NCBI RefSeq assembly: GCF_031178445.1
Contig: NZ_JAPSIY010000004.1
Coordinates: forward strand, 186,001-250,000
Source of the DNA: Microbacterium sp.
GTDB lineage: Bacteria; Actinomycetota; Actinomycetes; Actinomycetales; Microbacteriaceae
DNA length: 64,000 bases
Direction: 5' to 3'
Part shown: positions 33,810 through 43,138 of the stretch, one piece after another
How the letters are laid out: each line of letters opens with the position of its first letter
Numbering within the stretch: the first letter of the stretch is position 1
The notes under the pieces: model-generated
Database searches by the model: none
The model's input: the letters and a program-made list of their open reading frames with translations, nothing else
Told to the model about the DNA's origin: nothing
Translations under genes and position numbers: made by a program

Positions 33810-34517
33810 GTGAGCGAAAAGCCGGCACGCACATCCCGCAAAAGGGGCCGCCCCACCGAAGTGGAGAGGGCGGAACGTCGCGACCAGATACTCGACTCGG
33901 CCGTAGAGCTCTTCACAGCGCACGGATACGGCCGCGTCACGATCGATGAGATCGCTTCTGCCGCTCGCGTCACCAAGCGGACGATCTACACGTACTTCGG
34001 CGACAAGGCCGAGGTCTTCACGGCGGCGATCGAACGATTCCGCCTCCGTGCGCTAAAGGATCTCGCGCGGCCCGCGAGATCCATCGAAGACGTGTCCGCA
34101 GGGATCATCCAGGTGTTGCATGCGGACGATGCGGTGGGCATGCACCGTCTCATGATCAGCGAGTGCCAGCAGTTCCCGGAGTTGGCGTCGAACTTCTATG
34201 ACAGCGGCCCGCGAGGATACGTCGAGCTGCTTGCGTCCATTCTCACGAAGACCTCCATCGCCGAAGACGCGGCGCAGGTCGCCGAAGCCCTCTTCGGGCT
34301 GTTGCTCGGCGAACCGCATCGCCGCAGACTTCTCGGCCTGTCACCGGCTCCGACGAAGGATGCCGCTCGCCTGTACGCGCTCGAAGCGCTCAGCCTTCTC
34401 GGCCTCGACGGTGCACCCGGAAGTCGGAGCCCGAACGGGCGTCGGCATTCCTCAGGGCCGGTCGATGCACAGGAAGAACCGCGGATCCCCTCGGCGGCAC
34501 GAACGGAGGTCGACTGA
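33810..34517 (+). CDS. TetR/AcrR-family regulator
   Basis: 235 residues, GTG start. N-terminal basic tail, then TetR helix-turn-helix (about 24-70: ILDSAVELFTAHGYGRVTIDEIA, KRTIYTYFGDKAEVF). C-terminal domain resembles TetR_C AefR-like, with a 30-residue disordered Arg/Pro/Ser tail. Probably represses the divergent E1-E2 operon and its own gene through the palindrome at 33735. The cupin gene starts on the base after its stop. Confidence 0.86.
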   Translation: MSEKPARTSRKRGRPTEVERAERRDQILDSAVELFTAHGYGRVTIDEIASAARVTKRTIYTYFGDKAEVFTAAIERFRLRALKDLARPARSIEDVSAGIIQVLHADDAVGMHRLMISECQQFPELASNFYDSGPRGYVELLASILTKTSIAEDAAQVAEALFGLLLGEPHRRRLLGLSPAPTKDAARLYALEALSLLGLDGAPGSRSPNGRRHSSGPVDAQEEPRIPSAARTEVD

Positions 34518-34883
34518 ATGTCTGAAGGTGCGCGCAACATCGCCGAAGCACTCGCACAGGTCCCGGGCCCTTGGCAGCCGTTCAGGCTGGCGAGCATCGA
34601 CGACTACGACATGAAGGTGGTCAAGCTCCTCGGTGAGTTCGTCTGGCATTCGCACCCCGAAGCCGACGAGTTGTTCGTCGTGGTGAGCGGTCGGCTGACA
34701 ATCCAGCTGCGCGATCGTGACGTGATCCTGGGGCCCCTCGACGCGTTCGTCGTCCCGAAGGGGGTGGAGCACCGCCCGAAGGCCGAAGCTGAAGTCCATG
34801 CGATCCTCTTCGAGCGGAAAGGCACAGTCAACACCGGCGATGCCGGCGGTGACATGACCGCTCCCCTGCAGGTCTTCGACTGA
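34518..34883 (+). CDS. Cupin-domain protein
   Basis: 121 residues, one cupin barrel: HSHPEADELFVVVSGRL (His-x-His-x4-Glu metal ligands) and the second motif PKGVEHRP. A type widely found as a small stand-alone metal-binding cupin. Begins immediately after the TetR stop, so it is co-transcribed and probably acts on, or protects against, the compound sensed by the regulator (inference). Confidence 0.85.
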   Translation: MSEGARNIAEALAQVPGPWQPFRLASIDDYDMKVVKLLGEFVWHSHPEADELFVVVSGRLTIQLRDRDVILGPLDAFVVPKGVEHRPKAEAEVHAILFERKGTVNTGDAGGDMTAPLQVFD

Positions 34884-34924
34884 CCCTTCGCCGGTGGCCC
34901 GGCTTCGGTGTTGTCGATCGAGGC

Positions 34925-35560
34925 TCACCGCCCGAAGTACGCGGTCAGTCTCTCGAGCACCTGCTGATGCAGTGACCGCACCGACACGCGCTCGCCGCGC
35001 TCCACTCTGATCACCCATTCGTCGAAGCTCAGTCGCACCGCTGTGCCCATCGCGGTCAGCACTGTGCGCGCCTGGAGTTCGCCGATCGCTGCGTCCGCGT
35101 TCGTCACGATCTCGAGCAGCACGAGCGCGCGCTCGGCATCCGCGGCCAGAGCGATCGCGAGAAGGCTCGGCTCGGCGATCACCAGGCGTCGCACGCGCAG
35201 GGCGTGCGACTGACGATCCGCCGACTCCCGGTCGAAGTCGTCGATCAGCTTCAGATGCGCTCGCTCGATGGCGGTGATGACGTCGATGTTCTCGTCGAGT
35301 GCGTCGCGCACGCGCTCGACGAGAATGTCGAAGCCGTCGTCATCCGCGAAGAGCGCGTGCTCCTTCGTCTCCGCGTAGCGGAAGAAGGTCCGCGTCGAGA
35401 TGCCGGCGGCCTCGGCGATTTCCTCGGTCGTGGTGTGGCGCAGCCCCTTGCGCTCGAACAACTCGAGCGCGGCGGTGGCGAGTTCACGCCGCGTGTCACG
35501 CCGTCGGCGTTCCCGCAATCCTGGCGCCGCGGATGCCGCAGATCTCGGTGCTTCGATCAC
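34925..35560 (-). CDS. TetR-family regulator of the adjacent MFS transporter
   Basis: 211 residues, GTG start at 35560 with a weak SD. Helix-turn-helix at about 20-65 (RRELATAALELFERKG, TTTEEIAEAAGISTRTFFRYAETKEHALF), then a helical ligand domain resembling TetR_C of the MftR-like group. Divergent from a 14-helix drug exporter with an inverted repeat between the two, the standard layout of a drug-sensing repressor and its pump. Confidence 0.85.
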   Translation of the reverse strand: MIEAPRSAASAAPGLRERRRRDTRRELATAALELFERKGLRHTTTEEIAEAAGISTRTFFRYAETKEHALFADDDGFDILVERVRDALDENIDVITAIERAHLKLIDDFDRESADRQSHALRVRRLVIAEPSLLAIALAADAERALVLLEIVTNADAAIGELQARTVLTAMGTAVRLSFDEWVIRVERGERVSVRSLHQQVLERLTAYFGR

Positions 35561-35579
35561 ACCACTATTCTCGCACCCT

Positions 35580-35603
35580 CTGCCGTATTGGCAGTGTCTG
35601 CCA
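35580..35603. promoter_or_regulatory. TetR operator candidate before the MFS gene
   Basis: Overlapping inverted repeats CTGCC-GTATT-GGCAG (35580-35594) and TGGCAG-TGT-CTGCCA (35589-35603) in the 114-bp divergent gap. They share the arm GGCAG, giving three alternating half-sites that could hold two dimers. Confidence 0.6.
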
Positions 35604-35674
35604 TATATACTCGTAACCTCGTGGCCCACCGGTGTGCCTGTCCGCCGCCTCGCGCACAGACCAGAAAGCACCCC

Positions 35675-37150
35675 GTGACCCTCGAGAAGAACCCGGCCAC
35701 CGCTCCCGTCCCGACGGATGCCGTCCTGCCAGCCCGAACGGGCTCCGTCATCGCGCTGCTCGTCGCCTCGGCCTTCGTCGTCATCCTGAACGAGACGATC
35801 ATGGGCGTCGCGCTGCCGCGGCTCATGGTCGACCTCGACATCACCGCCGCGACGGCGCAGTGGCTGACCACCGGATTCCTGCTGACGATGGCTATCGTCA
35901 TCCCGCTCACCGGCTTCCTGCTGGCGAGGTTCCCCCTGCGCTCGCTCTTCATCACCGCCATGTCGCTGTTCGCCGCCGGTACGCTGATAGCCGCCGTCGC
36001 GCCGGGCTTCGAGATGCTGCTCGCCGGGCGTGTGGTGCAGGCATCCGGAACGGCGATCATGATGCCGCTGCTGTTCACCACCGTGCTCAACGTCGTCCCC
36101 GCTACGCACCGCGGGCGCATGATGGGTGTCATCTCGATCGTCATCGCCGTGGCGCCCGCGGTGGGCCCGACCGTCTCCGGCGTGATCCTCTCCGCCCTCG
36201 ACTGGCGCTGGATGTTCTGGCTTGTCCTGCCCATCGTGGTCATCGCGCTCGCGCTCGGCGCGGTCTGGGTGCGAAACATCACTGAGACCCGGCACGCGCG
36301 TTTCGATGCACTCTCCGTTGTGCTCTCGGCCCTCGGCTTCGGCGGGCTGGTCTTCGGACTGAGCTCGATCGGCGAATCCGCTTCGGGCCATGCGCCCGTC
36401 CCCGTGTGGATCCCTCTCGTCGTCGGCGCCGCATCCCTGGCGGTCTTCGTGGTTCGGCAGCTGCGCCTGCAGAAGTCGGACTCCGCCCTGCTCGACCTGC
36501 GCACCTTCACCTCCCGCTCGTTCTCGCTGGCCGTGGTCCTGGTCGTCGTCGTGATGGCGGCGCTCTTCGGTTCGCTGATCCTGCTGCCCATCTACCTGCA
36601 GCAGGTGCTCGCGCTCGACACGCTCGCGGTCGGCCTTATGCTGCTCCCCGGTGGCATCCTCATGGGAGTCATCGCCCCCATCGTCGGATCGCTGTTCGAC
36701 CGTTACGGTCCTCGGCCGCTGGTCCTTCCCGGTATGGTCGTCGCCGCCGGAGCACTCTGGGGGATGGCGACCTTCGACGCACACACCTCGGTCGGCTGGA
36801 TCATCGCGGTGCACGTCGCGCTCAACCTCGGGCTCGGTTTCGTCTTCACGCCCTTGCTCACGTCGGCGCTCGGCTCGCTGCCTCATCACCTCTACTCCCA
36901 CGGAAGCGCGATGACCAGCACGCTGCAGCAGGTGGCGGGCGCGGCAGGCACTGCGTTGTTCGTCACGCTGATGTCGGTCGGATCAGCCGAGGCGCTGGCC
37001 GCCGGTGCGGATGCCGTCACGGCGATCAGCGAAGGTGTGCACGCCGCGTTCCTGCTCGGTGCCTGCGTCGCCTCGGCTGCCGTGGCGCTGACGCTGTTCG
37101 TGCGGCGCCCGGCCGCCGTCGAGGAGCCGGCCCCGGCGCCTCACCACTGA
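35675..37150 (+). CDS. DHA2-family MFS multidrug transporter
   Basis: 491 residues, GTG start, 14 predicted membrane helices. Helix 1 SVIALLVASAFVVILNETIMGVALP carries the DHA2 motif D1-like ET..GVALP. Helix 5 region reads GVISIVIAVAPAVGPTVSG (antiporter motif C). Proton-driven export of drugs or dyes across the cytoplasmic membrane, probably derepressed by ligand binding to the divergent TetR protein. Confidence 0.88.
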   Translation: MTLEKNPATAPVPTDAVLPARTGSVIALLVASAFVVILNETIMGVALPRLMVDLDITAATAQWLTTGFLLTMAIVIPLTGFLLARFPLRSLFITAMSLFAAGTLIAAVAPGFEMLLAGRVVQASGTAIMMPLLFTTVLNVVPATHRGRMMGVISIVIAVAPAVGPTVSGVILSALDWRWMFWLVLPIVVIALALGAVWVRNITETRHARFDALSVVLSALGFGGLVFGLSSIGESASGHAPVPVWIPLVVGAASLAVFVVRQLRLQKSDSALLDLRTFTSRSFSLAVVLVVVVMAALFGSLILLPIYLQQVLALDTLAVGLMLLPGGILMGVIAPIVGSLFDRYGPRPLVLPGMVVAAGALWGMATFDAHTSVGWIIAVHVALNLGLGFVFTPLLTSALGSLPHHLYSHGSAMTSTLQQVAGAAGTALFVTLMSVGSAEALAAGADAVTAISEGVHAAFLLGACVASAAVALTLFVRRPAAVEEPAPAPHH

Positions 37151-37187
37151 CATCGCCGGCGACGGCGAACCCGTAAGCTCGACACTC

Positions 37188-37729
37188 ATGGCAGCAGGCG
37201 CGACGATCCACACCTTCGATGTGAACCTGGCGGACGTCGACAGGGGCGTCTACGAGGAGCTGTCACTGCGCGTGGCACGGCATCCTCCGAGACCGACGCC
37301 TACATGGTCACGCGACTGCTCGCGTACTGCCTCGAGCATGAGGAGGGCATCGCCTTCACCGCCGGCATCTCCTCGGTCGATGAGCCCGCAGTGCTGGTGC
37401 GCGACCTCACCGGTCGCGTCACCGCCTGGATCGAGGTCGGCGCTCCGGACGCCTCACGGCTGCATTTCGGCAGCAAGCTCGCCGATCGCACCGTCGTCTA
37501 CACGCACCGCGATCCCGCGAAGGTCGCCCTGCAGTGGGCGGGCAAGACCATTCACGAGGCCGATCGGATCCCCTTGCGAAGCTTCGACCCCGGGTTCATC
37601 GATGGCGCCGCCGGCGCACTCGAGCGCCGCAACACCCTCACCGTCTCGGTCACCGAGCGTCAGCTCTATCTCGAGATCAACGGAGTGCATCTCAGCTCGG
37701 CGCTGCACGAGCAGCCCGTTCACGGCTGA
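37188..37729 (+). pseudogene. yaeQ: YaeQ-family protein broken by a 1-nt frameshift
   Basis: The first frame gives ATIHTFDVNLADVDRGVYEELSLRVARH, the YaeQ N-terminus. It then shifts at 37284-37286, and the next frame continues SETDAYMVTRLLAYCLEHEEG and on to the end, matching the YaeQ fold (PD-(D/E)xK nuclease-like) without a gap. Restoring one base gives an intact gene of about 181 codons. Function of YaeQ is unresolved (nuclease-like fold). Tail overlaps the convergent SDR by 10 bp. Either a real mutation or a sequencing error. Confidence 0.82.
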
Positions 37730-38688
37730 ACGTCGACGGCTCGACTCGTCGTCCGCACCGCTGTCAGCACCGTGACCGTCAGGATCACCCCCACGAGCAC
37801 GCGCAGTCGTGTTCTGCGCCAGCCGCCCGTTACGGGACTCGCCTCCTCTGGCGCCGCGAACACGGTGCCAGCCGAGCGCTCAGCATTCCGTCCGTGCAGC
37901 TCTACGTGATCCATCAGCCACGACGCCAGGGCGTCGAATACACGAGGGGCGTGATCGTGCACGGGAAGGATCGCGGTCTGCGCGCGACCGATATAGGTCG
38001 CGAAGCGGCGACGCCGCGGTGCTCGCACGATTGCGCGTGCCACTCGCGCCGGTGACGTCGTCGGGGACAGCGGGCGCACGAGGCGGCCGGTCACGTTCGC
38101 CGCGTGCTGGTAGACCGGGGTGTCCACGGAGCCGGGGACGATCAGGCGCAGGCGGATGCCGGTGCGTCGCAGCTCGGGACGCAGCGATTCGGCGAATCCG
38201 AGCAGACCGAACTTGCTCGTCGCATACGGCGTGATCGCCGGTGAGCCGACGCGCGAGTACAGCGAGCCGACCAGGATGAGCGTTCCGCCGTGCTGCGCCC
38301 GGAAGTACGGCAGCACCGCACGGGCGCCGTGCACCTGACCCATGAGGTTCGTCTCGACCACCTGCCGGAAGATGTCCGAAGGCAGATCTGCGAAGGCGCC
38401 GTACGCGAACACCCCGGCGTTGTTCACCCACACGTCTATACGGCCGAATCTCGACACGGCCGCTGCGGCGAGCGCGCGCACGGCTCCTTCATCCGATACG
38501 TCGGTCGGCACGACCAGCACCTGCCCGCCCAGTTCGCGGCACTCCTGCGCGACGGTCTCGAGGGCTGCCCGGCTGCGCGAGGCGAGTACGAGCCGCGCGC
38601 CCTCGCGGGCGTATCTCCGCGACGTCTCCCGGCCGATCCCGCTCGACGCGCCGGTGATGACGACGACGGGCATGCGCTTCGACTTCAT
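37720..38688 (-). CDS. SDR-family oxidoreductase with C-terminal membrane anchor
   Basis: 322 residues. Classical SDR core: TGASSGIG, NNAG, VGSLYSR catalytic Ser and YATSK (about residue 162). The last 30 residues hold a hydrophobic stretch (LRVLVGVILTVTVLTAVRT) that should anchor the enzyme in the membrane. Similar membrane-linked SDRs act on lipids or hydrophobic ketones. Next to an FAD oxidoreductase and an SRPBCC protein in the same orientation. Confidence 0.82.
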   Translation of the reverse strand: MKSKRMPVVVITGASSGIGRETSRRYAREGARLVLASRSRAALETVAQECRELGGQVLVVPTDVSDEGAVRALAAAAVSRFGRIDVWVNNAGVFAYGAFADLPSDIFRQVVETNLMGQVHGARAVLPYFRAQHGGTLILVGSLYSRVGSPAITPYATSKFGLLGFAESLRPELRRTGIRLRLIVPGSVDTPVYQHAANVTGRLVRPLSPTTSPARVARAIVRAPRRRRFATYIGRAQTAILPVHDHAPRVFDALASWLMDHVELHGRNAERSAGTVFAAPEEASPVTGGWRRTRLRVLVGVILTVTVLTAVRTTSRAVDVQP

Positions 38689-38783
38689 GCTCGGGTTGAG
38701 GCCAGGTCGGAGTCCATGCGGGTGAGGCTATGCGGGACGATGCCTCCCGGCGTCCCCCTTGACAGCGCAGGCGGATGGCGACA

Positions 38784-40262
38784 TCAGGGACGTGGGGAGA
38801 GGTCGGGCAGGGTCCGTGTTCCGAAATCGTGCCGCAACGCGCTGAGCGCGGCGAGCCAGCCCGGCATTCCCGTGACGCCCGGCCCCGGCGCTGCGGAGGC
38901 GGAGGCGAGATAGACACCCGGGATCGGCGTCCGCCAGGGATCAGGGCTCAGGACGGGGCGGTTGAAGAGCTGCCACAGGTCCGGCGCTCCTGCCGCGATG
39001 TCACCGCCTGGATAATTCGGATTGTGCTGCTCCACCTCTCGCGCGGTGCGCGAGCTGCTGGCGACGATCGTGTCGCGGAAGCCGGGAGCGAAACGTTCGA
39101 TCTGACGCACCACGGCTTCCTGACGATCAGCGGTGCTGCCCGCTGGCACGTGGGTGTACGTCCAGAGGGTGTGCATCCCGTCGGGCGCGCGCGTGGCGTC
39201 GAACAGCGACGGCTGCGACACGAGGACGTACGGATGCTCGGGCAGGCGGCCGCGATGCACCTGGTTCTCGGCATCCGCGACCTCCGCCCGCGTTCCGCCG
39301 ACATGCACGGTACCGGCGCGGTGCAGTTCGGGATGCTGCCAGGGGACGGGCGCGTTCAGCGCGAAATCGACCTTCGCCACGCCGTCGCCGTATCGGAAAC
39401 GCTCCAGTGCGCGCCGGTAGCGCACGGGCATGGCGCTTCCGGCCAGGCGAATCAGGGCCTTCGGGGTCACGTCGAGGAGGGTGACCGTCGCGGCAGGCAG
39501 CTCGTCGAGCGAGCTCACCTCGTGGTCGAGGATGACCTCTCCGCCGTTGGCGCGAAGGTCGTCGACCATCGCATCCGCGATCGCCTGGCTCCCGCCTACC
39601 GGAATCGGCCAGCCCTGCGCATGGGCGTACGCGGTGAGCGCCAGTCCGGCACCCGCGCCGGCCACGCTCGGCTGCGCCAGGATGGTGTGAGCGGCGACGC
39701 CGGTGAGCATCGCCGGTGCGGCATCCTCGCGGAAGCGGACGTTCCACGCACCGGTGCCCTGCTCGAGGGCGCGGAGTCCGAAGAGGACGGCGGTGGTCAG
39801 ATCGGGCGGGACGCGCAGCAACGTGGATCCCGTGAAGTCGGCCACCTTCGTCGACCGGTCCGCAAGCGGACGCATCAACCGCTCGTACGCCGGTCCGTCG
39901 ACGCCGAGCGCCTCGCGAGTGCGCGAGAGATCGCGATAGGCGATGCCGGCGCGGCCACCGTCGAGCGGCTGCGCGAACGACACCTCCGGCGTGACGAACT
40001 CCACGCGTCTGCGCAAGCCGAACTCGCGGAAGAACCTCGACTCGAACGCCATCGGATGCACGGCCGAGCACACATCGTGCCGGACGCCGGGCAGCGTCAG
40101 CTCACGGGTCGCCGTGCCGCCCCCCGCCTGATCGGCGCGCTCGTACACTCGCACGCGAAGCCCGGCTCTAGCGAGCGTGACGGCTGCCGCGAGGCCGTTC
40201 GGACCGGCTCCCACGACGACAGCATCCAGACCTGCGTCGCCACGCCGACGGTGCACCCTCAC
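38784..40262 (-). CDS. FAD-dependent phytoene-desaturase-like oxidoreductase
   Basis: 492 residues, GTG start overlapping the previous stop (GTGA). N-terminal [21 protein letters not shown] and [14 protein letters not shown] are the carotenoid-isomerase/desaturase flavin motif. The C-terminus has [21 protein letters not shown], the family's closing FAD contact. No other carotenoid gene is nearby, so it is probably a general NAD(P)/FAD oxidoreductase (pyridine nucleotide-disulfide-like 'COG1233'). The coupled SRPBCC gene may supply a hydrophobic-ligand carrier. Confidence 0.8.
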   Translation of the reverse strand: MRVHRRRGDAGLDAVVVGAGPNGLAAAVTLARAGLRVRVYERADQAGGGTATRELTLPGVRHDVCSAVHPMAFESRFFREFGLRRRVEFVTPEVSFAQPLDGGRAGIAYRDLSRTREALGVDGPAYERLMRPLADRSTKVADFTGSTLLRVPPDLTTAVLFGLRALEQGTGAWNVRFREDAAPAMLTGVAAHTILAQPSVAGAGAGLALTAYAHAQGWPIPVGGSQAIADAMVDDLRANGGEVILDHEVSSLDELPAATVTLLDVTPKALIRLAGSAMPVRYRRALERFRYGDGVAKVDFALNAPVPWQHPELHRAGTVHVGGTRAEVADAENQVHRGRLPEHPYVLVSQPSLFDATRAPDGMHTLWTYTHVPAGSTADRQEAVVRQIERFAPGFRDTIVASSSRTAREVEQHNPNYPGGDIAAGAPDLWQLFNRPVLSPDPWRTPIPGVYLASASAAPGPGVTGMPGWLAALSALRHDFGTRTLPDLSPRP

Positions 40263-40834
40263 GATTCCCGGCTCTCCTGACCGTCCGCGTGCGGTTCCGG
40301 CTGCCTGCGCGACCCGTTTCGCTCGTCCTTCTCGCTCGCCTTGATCCGATCCTCGTCGTCGGCCAGTTCTCGATCAGCCGTCGTGCTGGACGAGCGGATC
40401 ACGGCCCGACCCTCGGCGAGGTACGCCAAGCGGTGCAGGGTCTCGGCGTTGCGCCACAGCAGCAAGGCGTCCATGATCGGGCGCGGCACCAACCGGGCGG
40501 GGCCGGCGATGGCCTCCTCCTGGATACGCACCACCGTCTCGTCGCCCCTGGCTTTCACATCGATCGTCACGCGTGCCTCTCCGACGGGCCATCCGCGGGC
40601 ACGCATCACCATGGTGCGCGGCGGGGCGATCTCCTCGACGACCGTCCTGTCGTTGATGAGCACCGGCCACACTCCGAATGAGTGATGCAGCTGCGCCCCT
40701 GGCATCGGCCAGGTCTCGTCGACCTCTCGCATCCGGGAGGCGCCGACCACCCACGACGGGTACAGCCAGCCGTCGGAGAGCACCTCGAACACGTCCTCAG
40801 GGGCGCAGTGCAACACCCTCACGTTGCGCGACAT
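40259..40834 (-). CDS. SRPBCC-family (polyketide cyclase/START-like) protein
   Basis: 191 residues from the ATG at 40834. SRPBCC beta-grip: [23 protein letters not shown] at the N-terminus and [19 protein letters not shown] in the middle, forming a hydrophobic ligand cavity. The last 45 residues are charged and probably disordered (many Glu/Arg/Ser). Co-transcribed with the FAD oxidoreductase. Confidence 0.82.
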   Translation of the reverse strand: MSRNVRVLHCAPEDVFEVLSDGWLYPSWVVGASRMREVDETWPMPGAQLHHSFGVWPVLINDRTVVEEIAPPRTMVMRARGWPVGEARVTIDVKARGDETVVRIQEEAIAGPARLVPRPIMDALLLWRNAETLHRLAYLAEGRAVIRSSSTTADRELADDEDRIKASEKDERNGSRRQPEPHADGQESRES

Positions 40835-40927
40835 GTTCTCGGCCTTCCGTCGTCGTCCTCGTGCGTTCGACGTTAGACCCTCGCACGGACGGGCACGAAC
40901 GGCTTGCGTCCTCGTGCGCCGTGTGGC

Positions 40928-41449
40928 ATGCCGCCAGCGGATCGCGAGTTCGACGCGGACTCTAGACAAGCCGTGGATGCCGACATCCGTGCACCCGAGG
41001 TCCTCGCGCCGACGCCGCGGCGGCTGCGGCCCTGGCGTAGCGCCTGGCTGTGGGGCATCCGGCTGCTCGCAGTGGCGGCGCCCTGGTACCTCTCGGGGGC
41101 CGGGCTCGACCTGCTGCCCTACCTGCTCACCCTCGCCGGCGGCTGGGCGATCGGCTTCGCGCTCGTGAGCATCGGGGGAGCGGTCGTCGCCCTGATGATC
41201 GCGTCGCTCAACGAGGTGCGGATGCTTCGCTGGCGCACCGACGGCGGGGAGGCTCGGGTCGAGGTGGAGACCGTTGCGCTGCGCCTCTGCCTGATCGCGG
41301 GCATCGCCCGTACCGAGAAGGGGGCGGCCGCGGCGCTCCCGCCGCTGCCGCGGCACGTGCGCCGTTCGCTCGAACGTGCCGGGCTCGCGCTCGAGCCGGG
41401 CAGGAGGAAGGGCGTGTCCGTGTGCGTCGAGCTGCAGCGCCTGACCTAG
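40928..41449 (+). CDS. Hypothetical membrane protein with two helices
   Basis: 173 residues from the ATG at 40928 (a TTG at 40904 is an alternative). Two membrane helices at about 40-60 (SAWLWGIRLLAVAAPWYLSG) and 65-92 (LLPYLLTLAGGWAIGFALVSIGGAVVALM), then a cytoplasmic C-terminal domain. No family recognised. Tail-to-tail with the MFS gene, overlapping it by 4 bp. Its start region lies close to the divergent SRPBCC promoter. Confidence 0.55.
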   Translation: MPPADREFDADSRQAVDADIRAPEVLAPTPRRLRPWRSAWLWGIRLLAVAAPWYLSGAGLDLLPYLLTLAGGWAIGFALVSIGGAVVALMIASLNEVRMLRWRTDGGEARVEVETVALRLCLIAGIARTEKGAAAALPPLPRHVRRSLERAGLALEPGRRKGVSVCVELQRLT

Positions 41450-42843
41450 TCGGCGCGCGAACCTGACGCGTCCGCATCCGCCGTGGCCGCCTCGACGGGA
41501 TTGCGCCGGATGCCGATCCACGACACCACCCCGCCCAGTGCGAACAGCGCTGCCGTGACCCAGGCCGCGTTGTGGAACCCGTCGAGGTCGAGTGCACCTC
41601 CCACGATGGTCGACAGCAGCGCGACGACGAGCAGCCCCGCGACGCGCGAGACCGCATTGTTCACCGCCGACGCGATGCCGCTGCGGCTCTCATCGATCGC
41701 GCCGAGGATCGCGGAAGTCAGCGGTGCGACGGTCAACGACAGTCCGAGGCCCAGCACGATCACCGAGGGCAGCACCTGCCACCAGTAGTCGAAGTCGCTG
41801 CCGACCGTGAGAAGGAGCAGCGCGCCGCCCGCCATCAGCAGGGGCCCCGCCGTCATGAACAGCCGCGGGCCCAACCTGCCCGCCCATGCGCCTGCGCGCG
41901 AGCTGAGCAGGATCATCAGCACCGTGATGGGCAGACTCGCGAGTCCCGCCGCCGTCGCACTGAGGCCCGCGCCCTGCTGCAGGTAGACCCCGATCACGAA
42001 TCCGTTCAGCGAGAGCGCGGCGTAGACGAACAGCGTGGCCAGGTTGCCCCATCCGAAATTGCGCACACGGAACAGCGACAGCGGCATCAGCGGAGCCTCC
42101 GATCGCATCTGCCGTACGAGGAAGAGCGCGGTGAGCGCGACACCCGCGGCCCCCGGGATCCAGATCGCGGGGGATCCCCATCCGAAACGCTCCTGCTCGA
42201 TGAGCGCGAAGACGAGGGCGCCGAGGCCGAGGGCGCACAGTGCACCGCTCCACCAGTCCACCCGGATGCCGCGGGGGTGCTCCGGCAGCCGCAGACGCTG
42301 CAGAAGGATGAGGTTCACGGCGATCGGCAGCACGTTGATGAGAAAGACGAATCGCCACGAGAGGAAGTCGACGAAGATGCCGCCCATGAGCGGGCCGACC
42401 AGCTGCGCCGCGGTCGTGAAGGCCGTCCACACCCCGATCGCTCTGGACTGCACCTCGCCGCGCATGGTCGCGGTGATGAGGGCGAGCGAGCTCGGCACGA
42501 GAAGTGCGCCGGCCGCACCCTGCGCCGCCCTCGCGATGATCAGCACCAGCGGGTCGGGCGCCAGCGCGACGGCGACCGAGGCGATGCCGAACGAGATCAG
42601 GCCGATGCGCATCACCGTCACCCGTCCGTACGCATCCGATACCGAGCCGGCGAGCAGGATCAGTGCGCTCAGAGTGATCAGGTACGCGTCGACGACCCAC
42701 TGCTGGGTGAGAATCCCGCCGCCGAGTTCGCGGCTGATCGCCGGCAGGGCCACCGTGACGACGGTGCCGTCGAGAAAGGTCACGAATGAGGCGAGGATCG
42801 CCACCGTCACGACGAGGCGCTGAAGAGAGGTGAACGGCGTCAC
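41446..42843 (-). CDS. DHA2-family MFS transporter
   Basis: 465 residues with 12-14 membrane helices. VTFLDGTVVTVALPAISREL is DHA2 motif D1; YLITLSALILLAGSVSDAYGR is motif A. Only distantly like the MFS at 35675, with no adjacent dedicated regulator. Exports an unknown drug or metabolite by proton antiport. Confidence 0.87.
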   Translation of the reverse strand: MTPFTSLQRLVVTVAILASFVTFLDGTVVTVALPAISRELGGGILTQQWVVDAYLITLSALILLAGSVSDAYGRVTVMRIGLISFGIASVAVALAPDPLVLIIARAAQGAAGALLVPSSLALITATMRGEVQSRAIGVWTAFTTAAQLVGPLMGGIFVDFLSWRFVFLINVLPIAVNLILLQRLRLPEHPRGIRVDWWSGALCALGLGALVFALIEQERFGWGSPAIWIPGAAGVALTALFLVRQMRSEAPLMPLSLFRVRNFGWGNLATLFVYAALSLNGFVIGVYLQQGAGLSATAAGLASLPITVLMILLSSRAGAWAGRLGPRLFMTAGPLLMAGGALLLLTVGSDFDYWWQVLPSVIVLGLGLSLTVAPLTSAILGAIDESRSGIASAVNNAVSRVAGLLVVALLSTIVGGALDLDGFHNAAWVTAALFALGGVVSWIGIRRNPVEAATADADASGSRAD

Positions 42844-43138
42844 AGCCTGACCTTACTCCCGCCTGGCGACGGCGGGGTCGATCAGGCTGAGTCGCCATGG
42901 ACTCGCCGTGCAACCCGATCATCACCGTCCCCGACGTAGACTTCTCGTGTGCTGTTCGCAGAGGGCGCCCTGGTGGCGCGAGAGGCGGTCGTCGGCGCGT
43001 CGCGCGCCGACGGCAGAGGCTGAGAGCGATCCGGCGGCGGAACTCCCGTCACCGGAGGTTCGTCGCACCCGGCATCCGATCTGAAGGATGCCCTCCTCTC
43101 ATCCGTCTTCACCGACGGCCCGAATAGAAAGCACTCTC
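42844..43138. other. 295-bp intergenic region with a hairpin
   Basis: Divergent gap between the MFS and FBP-domain genes. It contains GTCGGCGCG-TCG-CGCGCCGAC (42991-43011), a perfect 9-bp stem, and otherwise no ORF I can support. An in-frame upward extension of the FBP gene from 43088 exists but has no SD. No known riboswitch consensus was recognised. Confidence 0.45.

Noticed and set aside
34925..36901. 658-codon open frame on the minus strand covering the MFS gene
   Set aside because: Only its last 211 codons (34925-35560) make a TetR protein; the rest is an Arg/Glu/Asp-rich shadow antisense to the clear MFS gene.
42844..43138. Possible riboswitch or leader before the FBP-domain gene
   Set aside because: One 9-bp hairpin is present but none of the riboswitch consensus blocks I know; listed only as an intergenic hairpin.
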